Source: an uncultured Clostridium sp.
Lineage (GTDB): Bacteria > Bacillota > Clostridia > Oscillospirales > Acutalibacteraceae
Direction: 5' to 3'
Length of the DNA stretch: 41,819 nucleotides
Assembly: GCA_934717555.1 (NCBI GenBank)
Contig: CAKUYY010000009.1
Span: forward strand, 1 to 41,819
A program made the translations under genes and the position numbers. Shown in pieces: positions 6,996 to 15,222 of the stretch (its first letter is position 1; each line of letters begins with the position of its first letter). The notes under the pieces were generated by a model. It did no database searches. It was given only the letters and a program-made list of their open reading frames with translations, and was not told where the DNA came from.

Positions 6996-7718
6996 ATGAC
7001 ACTGGATGAGATCAGCCGCCGTCTTGTAGAAGATGGGGTAGCGCAGGTGGGGTATTCTTTTTTAGAGGATGTTTTGCCTTTGCGATACCAGCACCTCCCT
7101 TATGGCATCACGTTGGTATATAAGCTGTCTGATGCTGTGGTGGATGAAATTCTGTCCTGGCAGGAACCGGGCCCTACGTTTTCGTATTTTCAGCATTATC
7201 GGGCGGTCAATGCTTTTTTGGATAACAGGACATTGTGGGTCACCGCTATGCTGGAGCGTATGGGATACCGGGCAATGCCGGTGGCTGCGTCTCAGAGCGT
7301 GCGGGATATGGGGGAATACGCGGGGATTTTTCCCCATAAAACAGCCGCGGTCCGCGCAGGATTGGGCTGGATTGGAAAGAGCGCCCTTTTTGTGTCACCG
7401 ATATTTGGGCCTCGGGTAAGGCTTGCCACTGTGCTGACGGACTGCCCCCTCCCTGTCCAGAAATCCCCGAAGAACATGCCTGGATGCGGAAATTGCCAAA
7501 AATGCGCGGCCGCGTGCCCAGCATGCGCCATCACTGGAGAAACGTATGAACCGGGGGTCAGCAGGAGAGAGGATATTTTAGATCCAAAGGCATGCAGTGA
7601 ACATATGAAGCGGGCTTATCAGCGTATTGGACGAGGGGCGGTATGCGGCATTTGTATGGCGGTATGCCCCTTTGGGACAAGCAAAACTGGGAAGATCGAA
7701 AACAGACACACGGTTTGA
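6996..7718 (+). CDS. QueG-like double [4Fe-4S] protein
   Basis: A 240-aa iron-sulfur protein related to epoxyqueuosine reductase (QueG). The centre carries GLGWIGKSALFVSPIFGPRV, the QueG family signature, followed by two cysteine clusters: C164-x2-C167-x2-C170-x3-C174-P and C217-x2-C220-x3-C224-P, with C200 between them. It is shorter than QueG (about 310-380 aa), has a trimmed N-terminus and lacks the C-terminal HEAT-repeat region that binds tRNA, so queuosine synthesis is doubtful. A generic electron-transfer or reductive role is more cautious. Start at 6996 follows AAAGGAGGAAG. It sits 22 nt after the OppA-like gene and 45 nt before the NagZ-type gene, suggesting one operon. Confidence 0.82.
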   Translation: MTLDEISRRLVEDGVAQVGYSFLEDVLPLRYQHLPYGITLVYKLSDAVVDEILSWQEPGPTFSYFQHYRAVNAFLDNRTLWVTAMLERMGYRAMPVAASQSVRDMGEYAGIFPHKTAAVRAGLGWIGKSALFVSPIFGPRVRLATVLTDCPLPVQKSPKNMPGCGNCQKCAAACPACAITGETYEPGVSRREDILDPKACSEHMKRAYQRIGRGAVCGICMAVCPFGTSKTGKIENRHTV

Positions 7719-7763
7719 AAAAAGATGATCCAGGGTAACGGCAGAAAAAGAAAGGAGCCGGTC

Positions 7764-8983
7764 ATGGAGAAGAAAAAGAATATTGCGCTGTTGATCATAA
7801 GCCTGTTGATTATTGCAGGGGCGGCTGTCATGGGGTTCCGGTTCAAACAGACAGTGGAAGTTTCCCAGACAGGCCAGCCCCAGGCGGAAAGTTCTGTTCC
7901 TAACAAAGAGCCTCCTCTGGAATCCACAGGGGATAGCCAGGCCGTGACGGAAAAGACAGAAATTTTTTCCGGTTATATGGAACAGGCCAGCCAAAAGCTT
8001 TCCACAATGACGTTGGAAGAGCGGGTAGGCCAGGTGTTCCTGGCAAGATATCCGGGGCAAGCGGACGTAACTCGCCAGGTTCAAAATACTATCCAGGGGG
8101 TTATGTGCTCTTTGCCAATGATTTTAAAGATAAGACCAAAAACATGGTCAGGCAGGAACTGCGGCAATGCCAGTCCTCTTCCAAAACCCCGCTGATTTTG
8201 GGGGTAGACGAAGAAGGAGGGACGGTGGTGCGTGTCAGTTCCAACACGGCACTTTCATCCAAACGTTTTTCTTCGCCTCAGACCCTGTATAGCCACGGCG
8301 GGATGGCGGCGGTCCGTGAGGATACCCGGCAGAAATCCCAGTTGCTGCTGGATTTGGGCCTCAATTTAAATTTGGCGCCGGTGGCGGATGTCTCCACTGA
8401 CCGGAGCGATTTTATCTATTCCCGCAGTTTTGGGATGGACGCGAAACAGACCTCTGAATATGTAAAAAATGTGGTCACGGAGATGAATCAAGAAAACCTG
8501 TCAAGTGCGCTGAAACATTTTCCGGGATATGGGGATAACGAGGACACCCATACGGGGATTACCCGGGATAAGCGGCCGCTCAGCCAATTTACAGAAACGG
8601 ATTTCCTGCCCTTTTCCGCTGGGATCGAGGCGGGGGCTCCCTGTGTTCTGGTTTCCCACATTATTGTGGAATGTATGGACGACCAAAACCCGGCTTCCCT
8701 CTCTTCTTCGGTACATGAGATTTTACGGGAAGATCTGGGTTTTACCGGCATTATTATGACAGATGATCTGTCTATGGAAGCCATCCAGGAATATACCAAA
8801 GGGGAAAATCCGGCGGTAGCCGCTTTCTTAGCGGGGAATGACATGCTGATGTGTTCCGATTTAGAGGAAAGCTACCAGGCGCTGCTAGAAGCCGTACAGC
8901 AGGGACAAGTGACAGAAGAGCGCTTGAATGAATCAGTGGCACGTATCCTCGCCTGGAAATACAGCAAGGGCATTTTATCTTAA
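7764..8983 (+). pseudogene. NagZ-like family 3 glycoside hydrolase, frameshifted
   Basis: Two overlapping frames together make one ~406-aa membrane-anchored glycoside hydrolase of family 3 (beta-N-acetylhexosaminidase, NagZ type). The first part has an N-terminal anchor (residues 6-25), a polar linker and the domain opening TLEERVGQVFLARYPG. The second resumes with VLFANDFKDKT, then GVDEEGGTVVRVS, KHFPGYGDNEDTHTG and GIIMTDDLSMEAI, where the Asp of TDD is the expected nucleophile. The break lies at the G-tract 8096-8100: five G residues occur where six would keep one continuous frame (…IQGGYVLFAND). This is a one-base deletion or a sequencing error in a homopolymer. Start at 7764 follows AAAGGAG. 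Family role: release of GlcNAc from peptidoglycan fragments. The domain motifs are otherwise intact. Confidence 0.85.
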
Positions 8984-9012
8984 AAGTCCGTGTCAGTTAG
9001 CAGTTTTGTATG

Positions 9013-9060
9013 AAAGAAAGGGGTACCTCAGATGAAACATCTGAGGTACCCCTTTCTTTT
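9013..9060. terminator. Bidirectional terminator between nagZ-like gene and cinA
   Basis: A very stable hairpin: AAAGAAAGGGGTACCTCAGATG (9013-9034) pairs fully with its complement 9038-9059 around a 3-nt loop. T-rich ends on both strands suit the two convergent genes. Confidence 0.9.
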
Positions 9061-9078
9061 TAGGAAAAAATAGAAATG

Positions 9079-10338
9079 TTAGTTTTTCCCAGCGTATTTA
9101 CGGATGGTCTGCAATACCAGATATAAGGCGTTGGAAGCGGCTAGCCATCGGATTAGTTCCCGCTCATCTGGGAATCCCCGGCTGAGGTTTACTTTTAGAA
9201 CCTCCTGATACCAGGGGCTGTCTACCCCTATATAGACCAGTCCTACGGGTTTTTCCGGGGTTCCCCCGCCGGGACCGGCGATGCCGGTGGTGGAAATGCC
9301 GATATCCGCCCCCGCCAGCCGGCGGACGCCAGCCGCCATTTGTGCTGCGGTCTCAGGGGATACGGCTCCGAAACGGTCCAAGGTTTCCTCCGAGACGCCC
9401 AGGATTTGATGTTTGATTTTGTTGGCATAGCTGCAAACACCGCAGTCAAACACCTGGGAGGAACCGGCGACTTCCGTGATCCGCTTGGAGATCAGCCCGC
9501 CGGTGCAGCTTTCCGCAGTGGCGAGATGCAGATGGTGGTCACAAAGGGCTCTCACTACTGCGGTTTGCAGGGAACCCACATCTATGCCATATACATGGTC
9601 CCCCAGAAGATCGCAGATTTCCTGGATTAATGGGGAAATCATGGCGTCCGCCTCTTCTGAGCTTTTGGCCTTGGCGGTTATGCGAAGCAGCATTTCCCCT
9701 TCCTTGGCATATGGGGCGACCGTGGGATTGGATAAAGATTCCATACGCTCTCGCAGCAAGCTTTCCACCTGGGCTTCCCCCATCCCAAATACATGCACTG
9801 TATGGGAAACCAGCGTACCCTGGGTGTATCGCCTTAAATAGGGGAGTACCCCATTTAAGAACATGGGTTTCATTTCCCGGGGCGGACCGGGCAGGAGGAT
9901 CACCGTTTTTCCCTTTCCTTCCACGATTACGCCCGGCGCTGTGCCATTGTCATTTTTTAAGACCACGGCGCCTTTGGGCATCATGGCCTGTTTTTTGTTG
10001 TTGTCTGTCATAGGCCGGCCGATTTTTTCAAAATAAGCGTGGATATCATGCAGGGACTCCTCATGAAGTTCCATATCCAATCCAAACAGCTCGGCTACCG
10101 TCTCTTTGGTAAGGTCGTCATAAGTGGGGCCAAGGCCGCCAGTGGTAACAACTAAATCGGATTGCTCTAAAGAATGCCTCAGGCAATATTTTAGCCGCTG
10201 GGAATTATCCCCCACCACGGATTGATGATACACTGAGATTCCCAGCCGTGCCAGTTCCTGCGCGAGAAATACCGCGTTGGTATTGACAATATCCCCTAAC
10301 AGAATTTCAGTTCCTACACAGAGGATTTCCGCTTTCAT
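9079..10338 (-). CDS. cinA: CinA-family protein (MoaB-like + NMN deamidase domains)
   Basis: A 419-aa two-domain CinA protein. The N-terminal half (residues ~1-170) is the molybdopterin-binding-like/COG1058 domain: MKAEILCVGTEILLGDIVNT, VVTTGGLGPTYDDLTKE, and LLPGPPREM. The C-terminal domain (from ~255) is the nicotinamide-nucleotide amidohydrolase part with ATAESCTGGLISKRIT and STTGIAGPGGGTPEKPVG. Family knowledge: ADP-ribose pyrophosphatase and NMN deamidase activities in pyridine-nucleotide repair, and in some species a competence-induced gene. The start at 10338 is preferred to 10362 because GGGAGG lies 7-8 nt upstream. Length is typical of Firmicute CinA. Transcribed alone; no recA is beside it. 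Confidence 0.95.
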   Translation of the reverse strand: MKAEILCVGTEILLGDIVNTNAVFLAQELARLGISVYHQSVVGDNSQRLKYCLRHSLEQSDLVVTTGGLGPTYDDLTKETVAELFGLDMELHEESLHDIHAYFEKIGRPMTDNNKKQAMMPKGAVVLKNDNGTAPGVIVEGKGKTVILLPGPPREMKPMFLNGVLPYLRRYTQGTLVSHTVHVFGMGEAQVESLLRERMESLSNPTVAPYAKEGEMLLRITAKAKSSEEADAMISPLIQEICDLLGDHVYGIDVGSLQTAVVRALCDHHLHLATAESCTGGLISKRITEVAGSSQVFDCGVCSYANKIKHQILGVSEETLDRFGAVSPETAAQMAAGVRRLAGADIGISTTGIAGPGGGTPEKPVGLVYIGVDSPWYQEVLKVNLSRGFPDERELIRWLAASNALYLVLQTIRKYAGKN

Positions 10339-10666
10339 ACAATACCTCCCTAATATGATCAATTAGAAATAAAATAGTATCCCTTTTTTCATTTTTTATA
10401 TGGCCACTGTATCACAATTGGCTTGAGAATGCAATCACACCGTGGGAGCTGGTTCCCGTTTCTGGTAGAGAGATAGCCTATAAGGAAACCGTATCAGACA
10501 TAAAAAATGGAAGGGTTTTTTAAGTTTTATGATATACTAATTTCAGTATCCAAAGATATCAGAGGGTAGAAGTTAATATTTCACATCTTATTAACAAAAT
10601 ACAAGCAGTAGTTGGATACAATAACAATATATTTAGCCGCCTAAATGTATGGAAGGGGGGAGAAAA

Positions 10667-11137
10667 ATGGAAAAGGAACAAGATGGCAGTTCGTTACAGG
10701 AAAAACCCAATAAAACTATGGCCCTGACCATTTTTCGTGAGGTGGTGGGAATGAGCCGTCTACAGGATAAAAAGTTACAGACAGCCCTTTCCGGGTTATC
10801 GGTCCATCCTGCCCAGTATAGTTGCCTATTTGCCATTTGCCAGCATGAAGGGATGAATTTGGGAGAACTTGCCCAGCTGCTGCAGATAGAAAACTCCACT
10901 GCATCCGTCTCTGTCAGGAGGATGGAAAAGGCTGGGCTGGTGGAACGGCGCCCGGATGAGTTTGACAACCGGATGACCCGTTTATACGCTACGCAATACG
11001 GGAAAGAACAGTTCCAACAGTCGAAAGGTATTATGGAGGAGTTTATCGCGTATAGCTTTGGGGATCTGAGCGACCGGGAAATGATGGTTCTTCACGGATT
11101 GCTGACCCGTATTTATGGTCGGGTAAGCCGCTATTAG
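10667..11137 (+). CDS. MarR family transcriptional regulator
   Basis: A 156-aa MarR regulator. The winged-helix core is clear: GMNLGELAQLLQIENSTASV (helix-turn-helix) then RRMEKAGLVERRPDEFDNR, ending in the wing RMTRLYAT. Start at 10667 is chosen over an ATG at 10649 because GGGGGGAG lies between them at the right distance. It begins a probable operon with the CrtO-like membrane protein (40 nt later) and perhaps the hydrogenase. A short inverted repeat (ATACT-6 nt-AGTAT, about 10530-10545) upstream could be an operator, but it is weak. Ligand and targets are unknown; self-control and control of the following genes would be usual for the family. Confidence 0.9.
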   Translation: MEKEQDGSSLQEKPNKTMALTIFREVVGMSRLQDKKLQTALSGLSVHPAQYSCLFAICQHEGMNLGELAQLLQIENSTASVSVRRMEKAGLVERRPDEFDNRMTRLYATQYGKEQFQQSKGIMEEFIAYSFGDLSDREMMVLHGLLTRIYGRVSRY

Positions 11138-11176
11138 GTTCAGCGGGCTTGCCCATAATGGAGGAGGATTTGAGAG

Positions 11177-11695
11177 ATGAGAGAGGCTTCTATTTGGACA
11201 ATTTTGTTTGTAAATGTTATTTTGGCTGCTGTATGGCATTTTATGATGTTTATTGCCTGTCTGAAAGTAAAACTTTCTAGGTTTGACCCCAAGCTGAGGT
11301 TTTATCAGGCAAAGGCATGGGAGAAAAATGGGCGTTGGTACAGCAAGTATTTGAAGATTAACGCATGGAAGGACCATCTTCCCCAGCATACGGGAAAAGA
11401 CGGTTTTACCAAAGAACATATGGAAAACCATATTACCCTGTCCTATTTGGACCGCTTTATTATGGAGACATGCAGAGGGGAATGGGATCACTGGATGTGC
11501 AGCCTTTACATGATTGTTTCCCTGATTATCAACCCTTTTTGGATTGGCCTGCTTCTGGGCATATTGGTGCTTGTGGGGAATCTTCCATTTATTGCCATTC
11601 AGCGGTATAACCGTTTCCGCCTTCAGACCCTGCGCAAACGGATGCTGCGGGAACAGGAGAGGATAGCTTCCCACAGCGGTGAGGTTTTGGCTTGA
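11177..11695 (+). CDS. CrtO-like membrane acyltransferase family protein
   Basis: A 172-aa membrane protein resembling glycosyl-4,4'-diaponeurosporenoate acyltransferase (staphyloxanthin enzyme CrtO). I see a first span (residues ~6-30), then AKAWEKNGRWYSKYLKINAW followed by KDHLP, then the motif FIMETCRGEWDHW and two further hydrophobic stretches (about 110-140), ending in AIQRYNRFRL. Those motifs in that order match the family. No carotenoid synthesis genes lie near, so the Staphylococcus function cannot be assumed; a lipid or glycolipid acyl transfer at the membrane is a reasonable guess. GGAGGA precedes the start by ~9 nt. It follows the MarR gene in the same direction with no terminator between. 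Confidence 0.65.
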   Translation: MREASIWTILFVNVILAAVWHFMMFIACLKVKLSRFDPKLRFYQAKAWEKNGRWYSKYLKINAWKDHLPQHTGKDGFTKEHMENHITLSYLDRFIMETCRGEWDHWMCSLYMIVSLIINPFWIGLLLGILVLVGNLPFIAIQRYNRFRLQTLRKRMLREQERIASHSGEVLA

Positions 11696-11773
11696 AATTA
11701 GAAGAAAAAACAAAGGGAATGAAAATACCGATTATGGGCTATCCTAAAAAATAGAAACATAGGAGGCAAGCAT

Positions 11774-13036
11774 ATGCAGTCATTTTACGATTTATACAAC
11801 CAATTGGTTCAGGCGTCTATGAGGGGAGAACTCCAGAAAAAAGTCGAGGCGGGAATCCCGGATCTGGATGAACATCATCTGGATTGTCTGCTCAATCCCC
11901 GAAAATATGCGCCAGTGTGGCGTTTGGATGATTGTACCTGTTCCGATGAGGAGAAAAAAGCGTGTGAGGGCCGTTGTTTATTTGACGCCTTCCACAGGGA
12001 TGAACAGGGGAATATGGCAATCGACCCTGATCGATGCGTGGGATGTTCCATCTGTATTGACCAGTGCAAGGCGAAAAAGTTGATGGAGAGCAAGGAAGTC
12101 CTGCCTTTGGTGGAAGTGCTGAAAGAAGGCAAAAAGCCGGTGTATGCCATGATTGCCCCGGCGTTTATCGGCCAGTTCAGCAGCGAAGTCACCCCGGGGA
12201 AACTTCGTACTGCTTTTAAGAAGCTGGGCTTTGCGGGTATGGTGGAAGTGGCGCTGTTTGCGGACATTTTGACGTTAAAGGAAGCGCTGGAATTTGACCG
12301 TACGATTCAGAAAAAAGAGGATTTCCTGCTGACCAGCTGCTGCTGCCCTATCTGGATTGCCATGATCCGCCGGGTATACGACCAGCTGGTGACCCATGTC
12401 CCCGGCTCGGTGTCCCCGATGGTGGCCTGCGGCCGTTCCATCAAAGTGCTGGATCCGGACGCCGTCACCGTGTTTATCGGTCCCTGTGTAGCAAAAAAGA
12501 CGGAGGCGAAGGAAAAAGATATCGCGGATGCGGTGGACTATGTGTTAACGTTCCAGGAAGTGCAGGATCTGTTTGACTTTGCCCAAATCGTCCCGCAGGA
12601 ACTGGAACCGGATGAGAGGGACCACTCTTCCCGCGCCGGGCGTATTTACGCCCGTTCCGGCGGTGTCAGCGAAGCGGTGAAAAACACATTAAATAAAATC
12701 AGCCCTAACCGGAAAATTCCCCTCACCACCGCCCAGGCCAACGGCGTACCGGAATGCAAGGAGATGCTCAACCGCTTAATGGAAGGCAAGGCGGACGGTA
12801 ATTTCCTGGAAGGAATGGGATGTAGAGGCGGCTGTGTAGGCGGGCCGAAAGCGATTTTAAACCGGGACGAGGGCCGGCAGCATGTGAACGAGTACGGCGA
12901 TACCGCAGCCTATGAGACCCCGGCGGAAAATCCTTATGTAATTGAATTGCTACATCGTTTGGGATTGCCTACGGTGGAAAGCTTATTGGAACACAGCGAT
13001 ATCTTTACCAGGGATTTGAGCGCAAAAGTAAAATAG
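11774..13036 (+). CDS. [FeFe]-hydrogenase, small monomeric (group B-like)
   Basis: A 420-aa iron-only hydrogenase. The H-cluster motifs are present as L1 TSCCCP (187-192), L2 GPCVAKK (236-242) and L3 GMGCRGGCVGGP (347-358). An N-terminal [4Fe-4S] site C88-x2-C91-x2-C94-x3-C98 and a second cysteine group (54, 56, 64, 68) would relay electrons. L1 with three cysteines before Pro, rather than the TSCCPxW of the well-studied group A enzymes, matches what I know of group B enzymes such as C. pasteurianum CpIII. There is no PAS domain, so a sensory type is not indicated. Family role: proton reduction or H2 oxidation with ferredoxin. The cytosolic protein needs HydEFG maturases, which are not here. 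AGGAGG precedes the start. It follows the CrtO-like gene by 78 nt without a terminator. Confidence 0.9.
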   Translation: MQSFYDLYNQLVQASMRGELQKKVEAGIPDLDEHHLDCLLNPRKYAPVWRLDDCTCSDEEKKACEGRCLFDAFHRDEQGNMAIDPDRCVGCSICIDQCKAKKLMESKEVLPLVEVLKEGKKPVYAMIAPAFIGQFSSEVTPGKLRTAFKKLGFAGMVEVALFADILTLKEALEFDRTIQKKEDFLLTSCCCPIWIAMIRRVYDQLVTHVPGSVSPMVACGRSIKVLDPDAVTVFIGPCVAKKTEAKEKDIADAVDYVLTFQEVQDLFDFAQIVPQELEPDERDHSSRAGRIYARSGGVSEAVKNTLNKISPNRKIPLTTAQANGVPECKEMLNRLMEGKADGNFLEGMGCRGGCVGGPKAILNRDEGRQHVNEYGDTAAYETPAENPYVIELLHRLGLPTVESLLEHSDIFTRDLSAKVK

Positions 13037-13205
13037 AAAACCTTTGGTCAAACCGTCATAGGACTGCTTTGCTATTGGGCATCTTAGCAGGGGTTTCCCA
13101 ACCGTCCGTGTGGGATCATAGACAAAAGAAAATGATTGTTTGATAGGATAAAATAGTTCCTTTGTTAGGTGCCGAAAATTTTGCTTTCAGGAAGAAGGGG
13201 ACAAC

Positions 13206-15023
13206 ATGGATTTGCTGGGTCAAATGAAGATGGCTGATTTTTTGTTTAAACTTTATCGGGGGGATATGGATCGGTTGGCCGGATATCCATTTGTACCTCA
13301 GAAAAAACACACCATTCCCCTATGGGATAAGGCGGATCAGATGCCGAGGGCTACGCCGGAACAGGAGGGAATCTCTTCCTGTCATATACAGTCATTCCTG
13401 AAAGATTTAGCACGTTCCAAGCAGATCAATCCCCACAGCGTATTGATTTTGCGCCATGGAAAAGTCATCACACAAGCGCACTTCCGCCCTTACCGGGGGG
13501 ATTATCCCCACATGCTATTTTCCCTGAGCAAGACTTTTACCGCCACGGCAGTGGGCATGGCGGTGGACGAGGGTATCCTATCGTTAAACGACCGCCTGGT
13601 GGATCTGTTCCCGGATAAAATGCTGCCTTTGCATAACCCAAAATTAAATGCCGTTACCCTGCGCGATCTGCTTACCATGCAGGTGGGTATCAAGTTTAAT
13701 GAATTGGGGTCGGTAGTAGAAAAAGACTGGGCCCGGGGGTTTATGCAATCGGACTTTGCCGACCAGCCGGGGACACACTTTTCCTATAACAGCATCAACA
13801 GTTATATGCTGTCCGCGGCCATCCACAGAAAGACAGGAATGGGTTTGGTGGAGTATCTGAAGCCCCGTCTGTTTGTCCCCCTGGGAATACGGGACGTATG
13901 TTGGGAGACTTGCCCCCAGGGGGTCGAAAAAGGCGGATGGGGGTTAAGCCTGCGGATTGAGGACGCAGCAAAACTGGGGCAGCTCTATTTACAGGGCGGT
14001 GCCTGGACAGTACAGGGATCACCCAAACAGCTGCTGTCGCGCGCTTGGGTGACAGAGGCAACCCGCAACCAGCTTTCTGATAAACAGGGGGCGGGAGACG
14101 GGTATGGATATCATATCTGGATTGGGAAGAATGGGAATTCCTATCACTTTAACGGCATGTTTGGACAGTATGTGGCGGTATTTCCTCGCTATGACGTGGT
14201 GGTGGCCCTGTTCAGTGGTAGCCCGAATCTGATGCCGGCAGGCGGGGGGCTGGACTTGATTTACCGATACTTTGACCATGAAGAGGTTTACAGTGGCATT
14301 CCCCTCCCTAAAAATGTACATGCCCTTAAAGGGCTGGTACACACGATCAAAGGCCTCACTTTGATGAAAAAAGAGGTAATGCCCAGGGTTTCCCATACTC
14401 CCAAAGGGCTGTTTGAATGGTGCAGGGGCCGGCTGTTCCCGGATAAGCAGGCCGCCCCGGTTCTAACCAGGGCGGAATTTTGCCACCGGGACTGTGAATA
14501 TTCTTTAGGGAAAAATCACGGTTCCCTGTTGCCCATGGTAATACAGGGAGTTCACGGGAACTTTTCCAGGGGCATAGACCGGATCCATCTGGTCTGCACG
14601 CCGGGTTCCTGTTCCCTCAAGATCTGGGAAGGGGAACAGGTCAACACGGTGGAGGCGGGGACAGACGGAAAGCCCCGTTACAGCGAAGTGCAGTATAAGG
14701 GAGAGTGCTACATGGTGGGTTCCATGGCCCGGTGGACCACGGATGAGGATGACCGGGATGTGCTGAAAGTATACTGTTCCTTTATCGAAACCCCGGATAC
14801 CCGGCTGCTCAAATTTATTTTTGAGGATGACAAGGTGTATATCCGGTTTGAGGAGCTGCCGGACGTCCGGGATGCGATAGAGATGGTTGGAAGCCTTTCC
14901 GGTTATTCTGGAGGCTCCAGGGAATCAGCCCGGGAATCCCTACAGCGCAGGGCAAGGCAGATGGTAGCCCCAAAGGCTGTAGGGAAGCGGGTTCTAAAAG
15001 AGGAAAAAGAAAAGCAGTTTTGA
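13206..15023 (+). CDS. Beta-lactamase-fold serine hydrolase with extra C-terminal domain
   Basis: A 605-aa serine hydrolase of the class C beta-lactamase/penicillin-binding-protein family. The catalytic elements are SLSK (S106, K109), YNS (Y194, S196) and YHFNGMFGQ near 313-321. The hydrolase domain spans about residues 45-350; a further ~250 residues follow with an extracellular-looking beta-rich pattern that I cannot name. There is no signal peptide, so it is probably cytoplasmic, which is unlike true beta-lactamases. Substrate is unknown; esterase, D-amino peptidase or transacylase are all seen in this family. AAGGGG lies 6 nt before the ATG. A 169-nt gap separates it from the hydrogenase; I see no strong promoter in that gap. 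A strong terminator follows. Confidence 0.88.
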   Translation: MDLLGQMKMADFLFKLYRGDMDRLAGYPFVPQKKHTIPLWDKADQMPRATPEQEGISSCHIQSFLKDLARSKQINPHSVLILRHGKVITQAHFRPYRGDYPHMLFSLSKTFTATAVGMAVDEGILSLNDRLVDLFPDKMLPLHNPKLNAVTLRDLLTMQVGIKFNELGSVVEKDWARGFMQSDFADQPGTHFSYNSINSYMLSAAIHRKTGMGLVEYLKPRLFVPLGIRDVCWETCPQGVEKGGWGLSLRIEDAAKLGQLYLQGGAWTVQGSPKQLLSRAWVTEATRNQLSDKQGAGDGYGYHIWIGKNGNSYHFNGMFGQYVAVFPRYDVVVALFSGSPNLMPAGGGLDLIYRYFDHEEVYSGIPLPKNVHALKGLVHTIKGLTLMKKEVMPRVSHTPKGLFEWCRGRLFPDKQAAPVLTRAEFCHRDCEYSLGKNHGSLLPMVIQGVHGNFSRGIDRIHLVCTPGSCSLKIWEGEQVNTVEAGTDGKPRYSEVQYKGECYMVGSMARWTTDEDDRDVLKVYCSFIETPDTRLLKFIFEDDKVYIRFEELPDVRDAIEMVGSLSGYSGGSRESARESLQRRARQMVAPKAVGKRVLKEEKEKQF

Positions 15024-15027
15024 CAGA

Positions 15028-15074
15028 AGGAAAAAGGAGATTATCGCATTGTGGCGGTAATCTCCTTTTTCCTT
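15028..15074 (+). terminator. Intrinsic terminator after serine hydrolase
   Basis: AGGAAAAAGGAGATTA on the left pairs with TAATCTCCTTTTTCCT on the right, loop at 15048-15055. It directly follows the stop codon at 15023 and isolates the Bce-type operon downstream. Confidence 0.85.
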
Positions 15075-15130
15075 GCGTTTCAGGGAAAGGACGGCAAATT
15101 TCTGCGTATCTTACCAACATCACAGGATCC

Positions 15131-15155
15131 TTACAAAATTGTAATACGGATGTAA
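15131..15155 (+). promoter_or_regulatory. BceR-type operator
   Basis: TTACA-AAAT-TGTAA (15131-15144) matches the BceR binding consensus TNACA-N4-TGTAA exactly and is a perfect palindrome apart from its centre. A further TGTAA half-site lies at 15151-15155, recalling the additional half-site of B. subtilis bce-type promoters. It is 79 nt upstream of the ATPase start. The cognate two-component system is not in the window. Confidence 0.65.
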
Positions 15156-15222
15156 GGCAAAGTTATGGTTTCCCAAGGGCATGGATGGTAGACTATAGAC
15201 AACAAAACAACGGAGGGCACAG

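Noticed and set aside
8090..8106. Programmed -1 frameshift in the NagZ-like gene
   Set aside because: The site CAG-GGG-GTT is not a proper X-XXY-YYZ heptamer, and glycosidases of this family are not known to need frameshifting. A one-base indel or sequence error is simpler.
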